Origin: UBA1724 sp963632245
GTDB lineage: Bacteria; Verrucomicrobiota; Lentisphaeria; Oligosphaerales; Oligosphaeraceae
Reading direction: 5' to 3'
DNA: 14,706 bases
NCBI GenBank assembly: GCA_963632245.1
Contig: CAVGTF010000050.1
Coordinates: 1-14,706, forward strand
Made by a program: the position numbers and the translations under genes. Positions 1-6,601 of the stretch are shown piece by piece. Numbering within the stretch: the stretch's first letter is position 1; every line of letters begins with the position of its first letter. The notes below the pieces were generated by a model. That model did not search any database, had not been told where the DNA came from, and saw nothing but the letters and a program-made list of their open reading frames with translations.

Positions 1-70
1 CACATTGCACATTGCACATTGCACATTGCACATCGCACATCGCACATTGCACATTGCACATTGCACATTG
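1..70. repeat. Tandem array of ten 7-bp units (CACATTG)
   Basis: Ten head-to-tail heptamers read CACATTG, except units 5 and 6, which read CACATCG. The array begins at the window edge, so more copies may lie outside. It ends sharply at CGCTGTAGG and lies upstream of the BASS transporter. No frame of interest crosses it. The period of 7 would shift a reading frame, so it fits a non-coding, slippage-prone array. Its function is unknown. It lacks the 20-40 bp repeats and unique spacers of a CRISPR array. Confidence 0.95.
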
Positions 71-83
71 CGCTGTAGGCGTT

Positions 84-139
84 GCGCCCCCCGTACCCCC
101 GCCTAATTTCTTCCGCCTACGGCGGTACATTTTTTACTT
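84..139 (+). promoter_or_regulatory. Leader of the BASS gene, with a small hairpin and T-run and a motif shared with the ade leader
   Basis: The leader holds two C-runs, then a 5-bp hairpin (CCGCC at 113-117, loop TAC, GGCGG at 121-125). TACATTTTTTAC follows, just before the ATG at 140. The hairpin plus T-run could be a weak intrinsic terminator for an upstream gene or a leader element of the transporter; the stem is short, so this is tentative. Positions 84-126 align without gaps to 1970-2012 upstream of the adenine deaminase, with 32 of 43 bases identical. No convincing sigma-70 boxes or Shine-Dalgarno sequence are visible. Confidence 0.35.
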
Positions 140-1099
140 ATGACTTTGCTAAAGAAATTCGCCGTTTGGATCAGCCGTCACATGGCGTTATTTGTGGTGT
201 TGGCGGGGGGATTGGCGTTGATGGTGCCGGGTAGTTTTGCCTTTGTGAAGCCGAAGTACATCAATGTCTTGCTGGGAGTGGTGATGTTTGGGATGGGGTT
301 GACGTTGAAGCCCCAGGATTTCCGGGTGGTCTTTCGTCATCCGCGGGATGTGCTGGTGGGCTTTGTGGCGCAGTTCTCCATCATGCCGCTGGTGGCCTTC
401 TTGCTGGTGAAGCTCTTTCGGCTGTCGCCGGAGCTGGCCATTGGCGTGATTTTGGTGGGGACTTGTCCGGGCGGCACCGCCTCCAATGTGATCACGTATT
501 TGGCGCGGGGCGATGTGGCGCTTTCCGTGGGAATGACCACCGTCTCCACGCTCTTTGCGCCCATTATGACGCCGCTATTGACCTACCTCTATGCGGGACA
601 GACCGTGGATGTGAATCCCGTCGCCATGTTCCTTTCCATCGTACAGGTGGTGCTTCTGCCTGTGGTTCTGGGACTGGTCATCAACCGGTGCCTGCCGCGC
701 TTTGCCGACGCCGTGGCGGAATTCCTGCCGCTGCTCTCCACGGTGACCATCGTGGTTATTGTGGGCGCCATCGTGAATCTCAATGCCGACCGGATCCTCT
801 CCTCCGGATTGCTGGTGCTCGCAGTGGTGATTCTCCATAACCTCCTTGGGCTCGCCCTGGGCTACGGCATGGCGAAGGCTCTCAAGCTGGAGACCTCAAA
901 GTGCCGCGCCATCTGCATCGAGGTGGGCATGCAGAACTCCGGATTGGCGGTCTCCCTGGCCGCCACACACTTCGCTCTCTATCCCCTGGCTGCCATTCCC
1001 GGAGCTGTCTTCAGCGTGTGGCACAATGTCTCCGGCGCAATCCTGGCGAATATCTTCCTGCGACGACCCATTCCCGACAGCACGGATCCTCAAAAATAG
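140..1099 (+). CDS. Bile acid:sodium symporter (BASS) family transporter
   Basis: A 319-residue inner-membrane protein, the normal length for bacterial BASS proteins. Eight to ten hydrophobic segments run from about residue 15 to 305. Two family signatures are clear: GTCPGGTASN at 107-116, at the first crossover region, and EVGMQNSGLA at 261-270, at the second. In characterised members these unwound helices help form the sodium and substrate sites. Family members move bile acids, pyruvate, pantoate or other organic anions with Na+. The substrate cannot be read from sequence, and bile acid should not be assumed. The ATG at 140 has no Shine-Dalgarno sequence, only an AT-rich leader. The gene stands alone and converges on the AlkD gene 42 bp beyond its stop. 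The basic N-terminus (KK at 5-6) fits a cytoplasmic start. Confidence 0.93.
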   Translation: MTLLKKFAVWISRHMALFVVLAGGLALMVPGSFAFVKPKYINVLLGVVMFGMGLTLKPQDFRVVFRHPRDVLVGFVAQFSIMPLVAFLLVKLFRLSPELAIGVILVGTCPGGTASNVITYLARGDVALSVGMTTVSTLFAPIMTPLLTYLYAGQTVDVNPVAMFLSIVQVVLLPVVLGLVINRCLPRFADAVAEFLPLLSTVTIVVIVGAIVNLNADRILSSGLLVLAVVILHNLLGLALGYGMAKALKLETSKCRAICIEVGMQNSGLAVSLAATHFALYPLAAIPGAVFSVWHNVSGAILANIFLRRPIPDSTDPQK

Positions 1100-1101
1100 C
1101 G

Positions 1102-1138
1102 CGTTTTGTCCAGAGGGATATGATTTCTGGACGAAACG
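1102..1138 (-). terminator. Hairpin between convergent genes, probable intrinsic terminator for alkD
   Basis: A 12-bp stem, CGTTTTGTCCAG (1102-1113) against CTGGACGAAACG (1127-1138), encloses a 13-nt loop and has a single G-U type imperfection. Read on the minus strand, the stem is followed within a few bases by ATTTTT, the standard arrangement of a Rho-independent terminator for the AlkD gene ending at 1142. On the plus strand the downstream bases are GGGTTAATTTC, a weaker U-tract, so it may also partly stop transcription from the BASS gene. It fills almost the whole space between the two stops. Confidence 0.75.
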
Positions 1139-1141
1139 GGG

Positions 1142-1858
1142 TTAATTTCGTGCCATGAGTTCTGTTCGGAGGGGATCGGTGTAGTGTTCTAGGGCGTATC
1201 GGAGGGTGGTGCGGGGGAGTCGGAGTTTGTATTCCCGGAGGAACGCGGTGAGGGCATCCTGGTCTTGTTTCCCGACTTCTCGGAGCATCCATCCGCACGC
1301 CTTGTGCATGAGGTCGTGTGGATGGTTGAGATATTTCTTGACGAGCTGGAAGGTTAGCGCGAAGTCGTGATGTTTGATGAGGGGCCAGGTGCCCACGATG
1401 GCAATGCGGTTCTCCCACATGTCGGCGCTTTCGGCGTAGTGACGGAGGACTTCCGGGCCGTGTGTCAGCGCATGGAGTCCCACCACGCCCGGCGCAGAGT
1501 TGTCGATCAAGTCCCAGTTGTTGAGGCGACCATCATCCGCCGCATGCTGGTAGAGCGCCACGACCTCCTCCCGGAGTTCCGGTATGCCCCTTCGATAGCG
1601 CTCCACCAGTAGGAGGACGCCGCAGAGTCGCGCTTCATGCCAGGGACTCTCCAGGAGCTTCCCGATCTGCGGCAACGGCATCTCCCGGAACTCTCGGACG
1701 ATCTCCCGGCAACGGGGATCCCGGACGCCCAGAAAACGGTCGCCCTCGCCATAGCCGCCTTTGCCCGCCTGCATGTAGCGGTGCAATCGCGCCGCATAGG
1801 CATTGTCGCCAGAAGTGCGCAGAGTGGAAAGCAGGGAAATTGCAGTGGCGGTTTGCAT
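1142..1858 (-). CDS. alkD: DNA alkylation repair glycosylase, AlkD family
   Basis: A 238-residue protein of the HEAT-like-repeat AlkD family (COG4912). Members excise bulky or positively charged alkylated purines such as 7-methylguanine and 3-methyladenine to start base excision repair in the cytoplasm. Family landmarks appear in order: GYGEGDRFLGVR near 35-46; NNWDLID at 113-119, with Trp115 and Asp119 matching the base-contacting Trp and catalytic Asp of Bacillus AlkD; WENRIAIVGTW at 148-158 with the conserved Arg; and LMHKACGWMLREVGK at 183-197, followed by PRTTLRYALE. The frame stays open to 1936, but those 26 extra residues are Pro/His/Gln-rich and lack family similarity. I therefore start at the ATG at 1858, although it has no Shine-Dalgarno sequence. 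The gene is divergent from the adenine deaminase and converges with the BASS gene. Confidence 0.92.
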   Translation of the reverse strand: MQTATAISLLSTLRTSGDNAYAARLHRYMQAGKGGYGEGDRFLGVRDPRCREIVREFREMPLPQIGKLLESPWHEARLCGVLLLVERYRRGIPELREEVVALYQHAADDGRLNNWDLIDNSAPGVVGLHALTHGPEVLRHYAESADMWENRIAIVGTWPLIKHHDFALTFQLVKKYLNHPHDLMHKACGWMLREVGKQDQDALTAFLREYKLRLPRTTLRYALEHYTDPLRTELMARN

Positions 1859-2117
1859 GATAGGAAAGTGGTGGTTTTGATTTTGGGGCGTGGGGGTAAT
1901 ATGGCTCTTTTTGCAGGGGGGCGAGTGCGTCGGCAACGAGGTGTGGCAAAAAACGAAAGGACGGGGACTGCCGCCCCCGCTCCCCCTGCTGATCTCTTAC
2001 GCCTACGGTGTTGTCTCCGTACGCAGTCTTTGTGTTATGTTATGCCGTATTTTCCCCTGTTTTCCCCCGTTGGTCAATCATCCATTTTCGCGAAACTCCC
2101 CCTAAATATTTCCAGCC
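1859..2117. promoter_or_regulatory. Divergent intergenic region between alkD and ade
   Basis: These 259 bp must hold the promoters of both the AlkD gene (leftward) and the adenine deaminase gene (rightward). They contain homopolymeric G and C tracts and an AT-rich stretch close to the ade start (about 2025-2110). Positions 1970-2012 repeat the element seen at 84-126 upstream of the BASS gene, including TACGCCTACGG at 1998-2008. I could not pick -35 and -10 boxes with confidence on either strand, and saw no operator palindrome or riboswitch fold. Confidence 0.5.
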
Positions 2118-3797
2118 ATGTCCATGACGGAACGCATCCAGGTGGCCATGAAGGAGATTCCGGCCTCCCTCATTCTTCGTAACGTGCGGATTTTGCACCT
2201 CACCACGGGGGAGGTGGAAGAGAGTGATATTGTTTTAGATGACGAGGGAATGATTGTGGCGGTGGGCCGCGGCTACGAGGGCAAGCGTGTCATAGACGGT
2301 CGGGGTGCCTACGCGGTTCCCGGCTTTATTGATGCGCACTTCCACTTGGAGTCCACTCTGACGACTCCGCGGCTCTATCAGCAGAATGTGACCGCCCATG
2401 GCGTGACCACGGCGGTCTGCGATCCCCACGAATTGGCCAATGTGGTGGGCGAGGCGGCCTTCGATTTCTATCTGAAGTCCGCGGAGGCCATGCGGATGTC
2501 GTTGATTGTGCGGCTCTCCTCCTGCGTGCCGGCAACCGGCCTGGAGACCAGCGGCGCGGTCATTGACGCCGCGGCGCTGGCGCGCTGGCGTGCAGCGCAT
2601 CCCGAGCTGGGATTGGGCGAATTCATGAATGTGCCCGGAGTCGTCTGGCGGGATCCCGCGGTTATCCAAAAACTCCTCCCCGGCGGATTCGTGGACGGAC
2701 ATTGCCCCGGCGCTTCCGGCGAGACCCTCAATGCCTACTGCTCCACGGGCATCCGCAACGACCACGAGTGCTCCACCGTATCGGAAGCCCAGGAGAAGCT
2801 CCGCCGTGGAATGCAGATCTTCATCCGCGAGGGCAGTGCCGCCCGTAATCTGGACGCCCTCATGCCGCTGCTCACTCTGGAGAACTCCATGCAGTTGGCC
2901 TTCTGTACCGACGACCAGTCGCCTTTGGATCGGCAGGAGCGCGGACATATCGATTCCATGATCCGCCGCGCCATCGCCGCCGGAGTCTCGCCCCTGGTGG
3001 CATACCGCGTCGCCAGCTTTTCCGCCGCCCGTGGACTGGAGCTCTGGGACCGCGGACTCATCGCTCCCGGCCGTCGCGGCGATATCGTTCTGCTCTCCAA
3101 TCTGGAGGAGTGCCGCATTCAGCAGGTATTCGTGAAGGGCCTCCCCCAGGAGGAACTCTGGAATTCCGAGGATCCCGCACGCTATCCCTCCCCCGAACCC
3201 TTCCGAAACACCGTCAAGTGCCGCGCGGTCACGGCGGCCGACTTCCCGATGCCTCCCCTGGACGACGCGAAGCGCCTGGTCATGGGTGTGCGGGACGGCG
3301 ATTTGGTCACCGATCGTCTGGAGCTCTCTACCCGTGAGAGCGATGTGTTGCCTCTGGCGGTGGTGGAGCGCCATGGACACAATGGCAATATCGGGCACGG
3401 ATTGGTCCACGGTTTCTGCCTGAAGGGCGGTGCCATTGCCTCTACCGTGGGACACGACAGCCACAATATCTGCGTGGTGGGCACTTCCTCCCAGTCCATG
3501 GCGGACGCCGTCAATGCCCTCCGGGAAAGCCAGGGCGGATTTGTGGTGGTGTCCCCCGATGGCACGAAGACCCTCCTGCCTCTTCCGCTGGGCGGACTCT
3601 TCACCGATGCCCCCACCGATGCCCTCGTCGAGAACCTCCGCGTCCTCCACAAGGCCGCCCTAGCGCTGGGATGCCCCCTCCGGGATCCCTTCCTCCAGCT
3701 GGCATTCCTGCCACTCCCCGTCATTCCGCACTTGAAGCTCACGGACCGCGGACTGGTGGATGTGGATGCCTTCCAGCTCCTCCCGCCCGTCTACTGA
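2118..3797 (+). CDS. ade: Adenine deaminase (amidohydrolase superfamily)
   Basis: A 559-residue cytoplasmic metalloenzyme converting adenine to hypoxanthine and ammonia. Its length and layout match bacterial Ade. Metal-ligand and family motifs are present in order: PGFIDAHFHLES at 68-79, CDPHELANVVG at 101-111, DGHCP at 193-197, DHECST at 215-220, IREGSAARN at 236-244 and CTDD at 263-266. The C-terminal family block holds VVERHG and STVGHDSHN. The start is uncertain: ATG at 2118, 2124 or 2148 would all leave the family region from LILRNVRIL intact, and none has a convincing Shine-Dalgarno sequence. It is followed after 139 bp by a purine permease, which supports a role in taking up and salvaging external adenine as hypoxanthine or as a nitrogen source. 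Related members can also act as 6-aminouracil-type or isoguanine deaminases, so strict specificity is inferred. Confidence 0.94.
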   Translation: MSMTERIQVAMKEIPASLILRNVRILHLTTGEVEESDIVLDDEGMIVAVGRGYEGKRVIDGRGAYAVPGFIDAHFHLESTLTTPRLYQQNVTAHGVTTAVCDPHELANVVGEAAFDFYLKSAEAMRMSLIVRLSSCVPATGLETSGAVIDAAALARWRAAHPELGLGEFMNVPGVVWRDPAVIQKLLPGGFVDGHCPGASGETLNAYCSTGIRNDHECSTVSEAQEKLRRGMQIFIREGSAARNLDALMPLLTLENSMQLAFCTDDQSPLDRQERGHIDSMIRRAIAAGVSPLVAYRVASFSAARGLELWDRGLIAPGRRGDIVLLSNLEECRIQQVFVKGLPQEELWNSEDPARYPSPEPFRNTVKCRAVTAADFPMPPLDDAKRLVMGVRDGDLVTDRLELSTRESDVLPLAVVERHGHNGNIGHGLVHGFCLKGGAIASTVGHDSHNICVVGTSSQSMADAVNALRESQGGFVVVSPDGTKTLLPLPLGGLFTDAPTDALVENLRVLHKAALALGCPLRDPFLQLAFLPLPVIPHLKLTDRGLVDVDAFQLLPPVY

Positions 3798-3936
3798 AAC
3801 GCGGCATTTTTCCCTGACGCCTGGCGCCTGAACTCCTCGCGTACGGTGCGGAAATCCCTTTTTGCCTTCCGATCCAAGCCTTCCGATTTTTATCTTTTTT
3901 TCTTTCATTCAATCAACACACAATCAAGGAGAGTCC
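3798..3936 (+). promoter_or_regulatory. ade-permease spacer with a 10-bp direct repeat and a strong ribosome binding site
   Basis: These 139 bp separate the deaminase from the permease. GCCTTCCGAT occurs twice, at 3864-3873 and 3878-3887, a 14-bp period, followed by a T-rich tract (3884-3906). AAGGAG at 3926-3931, 5 nt before the ATG at 3937, is the only textbook Shine-Dalgarno sequence I find ahead of a gene in this window. It fixes the permease start. I looked for a purine riboswitch ahead of this permease and did not see its conserved core. The direct repeats could be an operator or chance. Confidence 0.45.
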
Positions 3937-5340
3937 ATGTCTGACTTCTTCAAACTGCAAGAGAACAAGACCACCGCGGGTCGCGAAATGCTGGCCGGCG
4001 TCACCACCTTCCTCGCCATGGCGTATATCCTGGCGGTGAACCCGAACATCCTGGGCGCCACTGGCATGCCTACGGGCGGTATCTTTGTGGCAACCGCCAT
4101 TGCCTCCTTCGTGGGCACCTGCTTCATGGCGTTCTTCGCCAACTACCCCTTCGCTCTGGCTCCTGGAATGGGCCTGAATGCCTATTTCGCCTATACCGTG
4201 GTGCTGGGCATGGGGTACTCCTGGCAGATCGCACTGCTGGCCGTCTTCGTCGAGGGTATCATCTTCCTGATTCTCTCCCTGACCAAGGTCCGCGAGGCCA
4301 TCTTCAATAGCATTCCTCTGAGCCTGAAGACCGCCATCAGCGTGGGTATCGGACTCTTCATCGCCTTCATCGCTCTGCAGGGCGCACACATCATCGTGGA
4401 TAACCCCGCCACGCTGCTCTCTCTGCAGAACTTCAGTGCCGACAACATGCATAACCACGGCATCTGCGCCGTGCTGGCCATCCTGGGCACCCTCATCACC
4501 GGTTGGATGGTCGCCAAGGGCGTCCGCGGCTCCATCCTGCTGGGCATCCTGTTCACCTGGATCTTGGGCATCATCTGCCAGCTGATCGGACTCTATATCG
4601 TGGCCCCCGAGCTGGGCTGCTACAGCCTCATCCCCACCCTCTCCTTCAGCACCTTCACCGAGTCCTTCAAGCAGTTCGCCGCGATCTTCGCCAGCTGCTT
4701 CGATTCCGCACAGTGGACCCTCCGCGGCTCCGAGACCGTCGGTTTCGGACTGCTCAAGTCCTTGGACTTCGTGGTCGTGATCTTCGCCTTTATGTTCGTT
4801 GATATCTTCGATACCCTGGGCACCCTCATCGGTGTCTCCACCAAGGCCGGAATGCTCGACAAGGACGGCAAGCTGCCCCGCATCAAGGGCGCTCTGCTCT
4901 CCGACTCTCTGGCGACCACCGTGGGCGCCGTCCTGGGCACCTCCACCGTCACCACCTTTGTGGAATCCGCCTCTGGCGTCTCCGAGGGCGGCCGCACGGG
5001 TCTTACCGCTCTGACCACCGCATTCCTCTTCCTCATTGCCATCATCTTCGCACCCATCTTCCTGGCAATCCCCGGCTTCGCCACCGCTCCCGCACTCATC
5101 ATCGTGGGATTCTACATGTTCTCCGGCGTGGCACAGATCGCCTTCGACGACTACCTGAACTCCATCCCCTGCTACTTGGCGATCCTGGTCATGCCCATGG
5201 CATACAGCATCTCCGAGGGTATCTGCGCTGGCGTGATCAGCTGGACCATCCTGAACTTCTTCTCCAGCCGCCGCAAGGACATCAGCCCCATCATGTATGT
5301 GCTGACCATCCTCTTCCTGGCCAAGTACGTGGTGCTCTAG
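3937..5340 (+). CDS. NCS2 family purine permease, AzgA-like (adenine/hypoxanthine/guanine)
   Basis: A 467-residue inner-membrane transporter with about 12-14 hydrophobic segments, the usual length for the AzgA branch of the NCS2 (nucleobase:cation symporter 2) family. Signatures: a charged N-terminus followed by MLAGVTTFLAMAYILAVNP (18-36), PGMGLNAYF at 76-84, AISVGIGLFIAFIALQ near 133-148, DIFDTLGTLIGV at 289-300 and GTSTVTTFVESASGVSEGGR at 334-353. The Asp and Glu of the last two motifs lie in the substrate-site helices of this family. Homologues import adenine, or guanine and hypoxanthine, with protons. Being next to ade makes adenine the likeliest substrate, but that is inference. The start is set by AAGGAG 5 nt upstream; an in-frame ATG at 3862 would add 25 residues without family similarity. 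It may be transcribed with ade or from its own promoter. Confidence 0.94.
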   Translation: MSDFFKLQENKTTAGREMLAGVTTFLAMAYILAVNPNILGATGMPTGGIFVATAIASFVGTCFMAFFANYPFALAPGMGLNAYFAYTVVLGMGYSWQIALLAVFVEGIIFLILSLTKVREAIFNSIPLSLKTAISVGIGLFIAFIALQGAHIIVDNPATLLSLQNFSADNMHNHGICAVLAILGTLITGWMVAKGVRGSILLGILFTWILGIICQLIGLYIVAPELGCYSLIPTLSFSTFTESFKQFAAIFASCFDSAQWTLRGSETVGFGLLKSLDFVVVIFAFMFVDIFDTLGTLIGVSTKAGMLDKDGKLPRIKGALLSDSLATTVGAVLGTSTVTTFVESASGVSEGGRTGLTALTTAFLFLIAIIFAPIFLAIPGFATAPALIIVGFYMFSGVAQIAFDDYLNSIPCYLAILVMPMAYSISEGICAGVISWTILNFFSSRRKDISPIMYVLTILFLAKYVVL

Positions 5341-5360
5341 TAGCCTAGTTCCTACAGTCC

Positions 5361-5399
5361 GGACGCCGGAGAGGAGGAATTCTTCTTCCCCCGGCGCCC
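5361..5399 (+). terminator. Long imperfect hairpin after the purine permease
   Basis: An outer stem GGACGCCGG (5361-5369) pairs with CCGGCGCCC (5391-5399) with one mismatch. An inner stem, 5371-5379 against 5380-5388, continues it with two G-U pairs and is centred on GAATTC. It begins 20 bp past the permease stop and ends 25 bp before the next start. No U-tract follows, so it may be a transcript-stabilising or processing hairpin rather than a true intrinsic terminator. Confidence 0.45.
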
Positions 5400-5424
5400 G
5401 ACTACACGAATTCCCAAGCAATCT

Positions 5425-6588
5425 ATGACGCTCCATCCCTTCCAGCAGTCCCTGGCCACGCCCCGTTTTCTGGGTGTGGAGAATGCGGATGCCCTGAAGG
5501 CCGAGATCCGGCAGATTCTGTCGGAATCGGACGCTTTTGGGCTGGACTGGGATGGCGCGTGGCTGGAGAAGGTCTTTGCGGCCTATCAGCAACCCCATCG
5601 ATATTTTCACAATTTGAGCCATTTGCGGGAGGTATGCCGCCTGGTACTCCGGCTGGGGCTGGCGAAGCGCTCCACCACGGAGCTGCTGCTCTCGGCGCTC
5701 TTCCACGATGTCTATTGGTTCCCGCAGTGCAAGCGCAATGAGGCGCATTCCGCGGAGGTCTTCGATCTGTTGCGCCCCTCGCTGGGCGCCGAGCTCCCCG
5801 AGGCCTCGGTGAAGACGATCCACCAGATCATCCTCTCCTCAAAGGGCCAGAAGCCCGTCAGCGAGCGCGCGGTCAAATTCCACGAATGCGACTGCCAGGT
5901 GCTGCTTCACGGCAGCCCCGTGGATCTGCTGGCATACGAATTCCAGATCTTCCGCGAATTCCAGTATCTGAGCATCGAGGACTACCGGAAGGGCCGCGCC
6001 AGCTTCTTCGAGCGCTTCAGTCGGCGCTTCCCCGAGTGCCGCAAGAATATGCGCTTCCTCATCGAATATCTGGAGCGCCGACGCCCCCGCGTGGGAATCT
6101 ACGCCGGATCCTTCAATCCCTTCCATATCGGGCATCTCTCCATCCTCCAGAAGGCGGAGCTCATGTTCGACAAGGTCATTGTGGCGGTGGGCGTCAATCC
6201 CGAAAAGGGCGCCTCGCCCCAGGATCGTAAGGGCCGCTGGGAGGCGGAGAAGCTCCGCGATGACACGCTGCCCTTCCACGAGGTGGTCTTTTTCGATAAT
6301 CTCATGGTGGATCTCCTGGACCAGGAGTCGAAGTTCTGCGATGTGACGCTGGTGCGCGGACTGCGCAATGGCTACGATCTGGACTACGAGACCAGCCAGC
6401 AGTGTTTCATGCAGGAGATGCGCCCCGAGACCCACTCGGTCTATATCCCCTGCGACAAGGCGCTGGAGCATATCTCTTCCTCCGCCTTGCGCGGTCTGCG
6501 GCTCTTCGACTGCCACGGCCGCGAGGAGATCTATTTCCCCCATCTCTACGACTATTACGGCAAGAGCGTCCAGGAGCTCTTCGGCTGA
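5425..6588 (+). CDS. Fusion protein: HD-superfamily phosphohydrolase domain plus CoaD-like nucleotidyltransferase
   Basis: 387 residues with two recognisable halves. Residues about 45-220 match the predicted metal-dependent HD phosphohydrolases of COG4339: YFHNLSHL (60-67), ALFHDVYW (91-98, the HD pair), NEAHSAE (105-111), CDCQVLL (155-161), YEFQIFREFQ (171-180) and RKNMRFLIEYL (206-216). The His usually found after the helix at 130-140 seems replaced (SSKGQKP), so metal binding may be altered. Residues 222-387 resemble phosphopantetheine adenylyltransferase (CoaD): GSFNPFHIGH (228-237, nucleotide-binding HxGH), VRGLRNGYDLDYE (310-322) and ISSS (350-353). CoaD makes dephospho-CoA from 4'-phosphopantetheine and ATP. 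Canonical CoaD is about 160 residues with TxGH, so the HxGH form and the fusion leave the substrate open. The start ATG at 5425 lacks a Shine-Dalgarno sequence. The OppF-type gene follows after 13 bp, probably in one transcript. Confidence 0.85.
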   Translation: MTLHPFQQSLATPRFLGVENADALKAEIRQILSESDAFGLDWDGAWLEKVFAAYQQPHRYFHNLSHLREVCRLVLRLGLAKRSTTELLLSALFHDVYWFPQCKRNEAHSAEVFDLLRPSLGAELPEASVKTIHQIILSSKGQKPVSERAVKFHECDCQVLLHGSPVDLLAYEFQIFREFQYLSIEDYRKGRASFFERFSRRFPECRKNMRFLIEYLERRRPRVGIYAGSFNPFHIGHLSILQKAELMFDKVIVAVGVNPEKGASPQDRKGRWEAEKLRDDTLPFHEVVFFDNLMVDLLDQESKFCDVTLVRGLRNGYDLDYETSQQCFMQEMRPETHSVYIPCDKALEHISSSALRGLRLFDCHGREEIYFPHLYDYYGKSVQELFG

Positions 6589-6601
6589 TTATTTTCCCCC
6601 C

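Noticed and set aside
1..70. CRISPR array
   Set aside because: The units are 7 bp with no spacers and no cas genes nearby. It is a simple tandem repeat.
1859..1936. A 26-residue N-terminal extension of AlkD
   Set aside because: The sequence is Pro/His/Gln/Asn-rich and not part of the family fold. The ATG at 1858 gives the normal family length.
2235..3650. A 471-codon open frame on the minus strand opposite ade
   Set aside because: No recognisable domain and biased composition. The plus strand encodes a full set of adenine deaminase motifs.
3798..3936. Purine riboswitch ahead of the permease
   Set aside because: I could not find the conserved three-way-junction core or a matching terminator. 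The spacer shows only direct repeats and a Shine-Dalgarno sequence.
3913..5823. A 636-codon open frame on the minus strand opposite the purine permease and the start of the HD-CoaD gene
   Set aside because: Its translation is low-complexity (Gly, Glu, Asp, Gln, His-rich) with no family motifs. It is the mirror of strong codon bias in the real plus-strand genes.
6368..6601. A 78-residue N-terminal extension of the OppF-type protein
   Set aside because: It would overlap the HD-CoaD gene in another frame and has an Arg/Ser/Pro-rich shadow composition. ABC family similarity begins right after the ATG at 6602.
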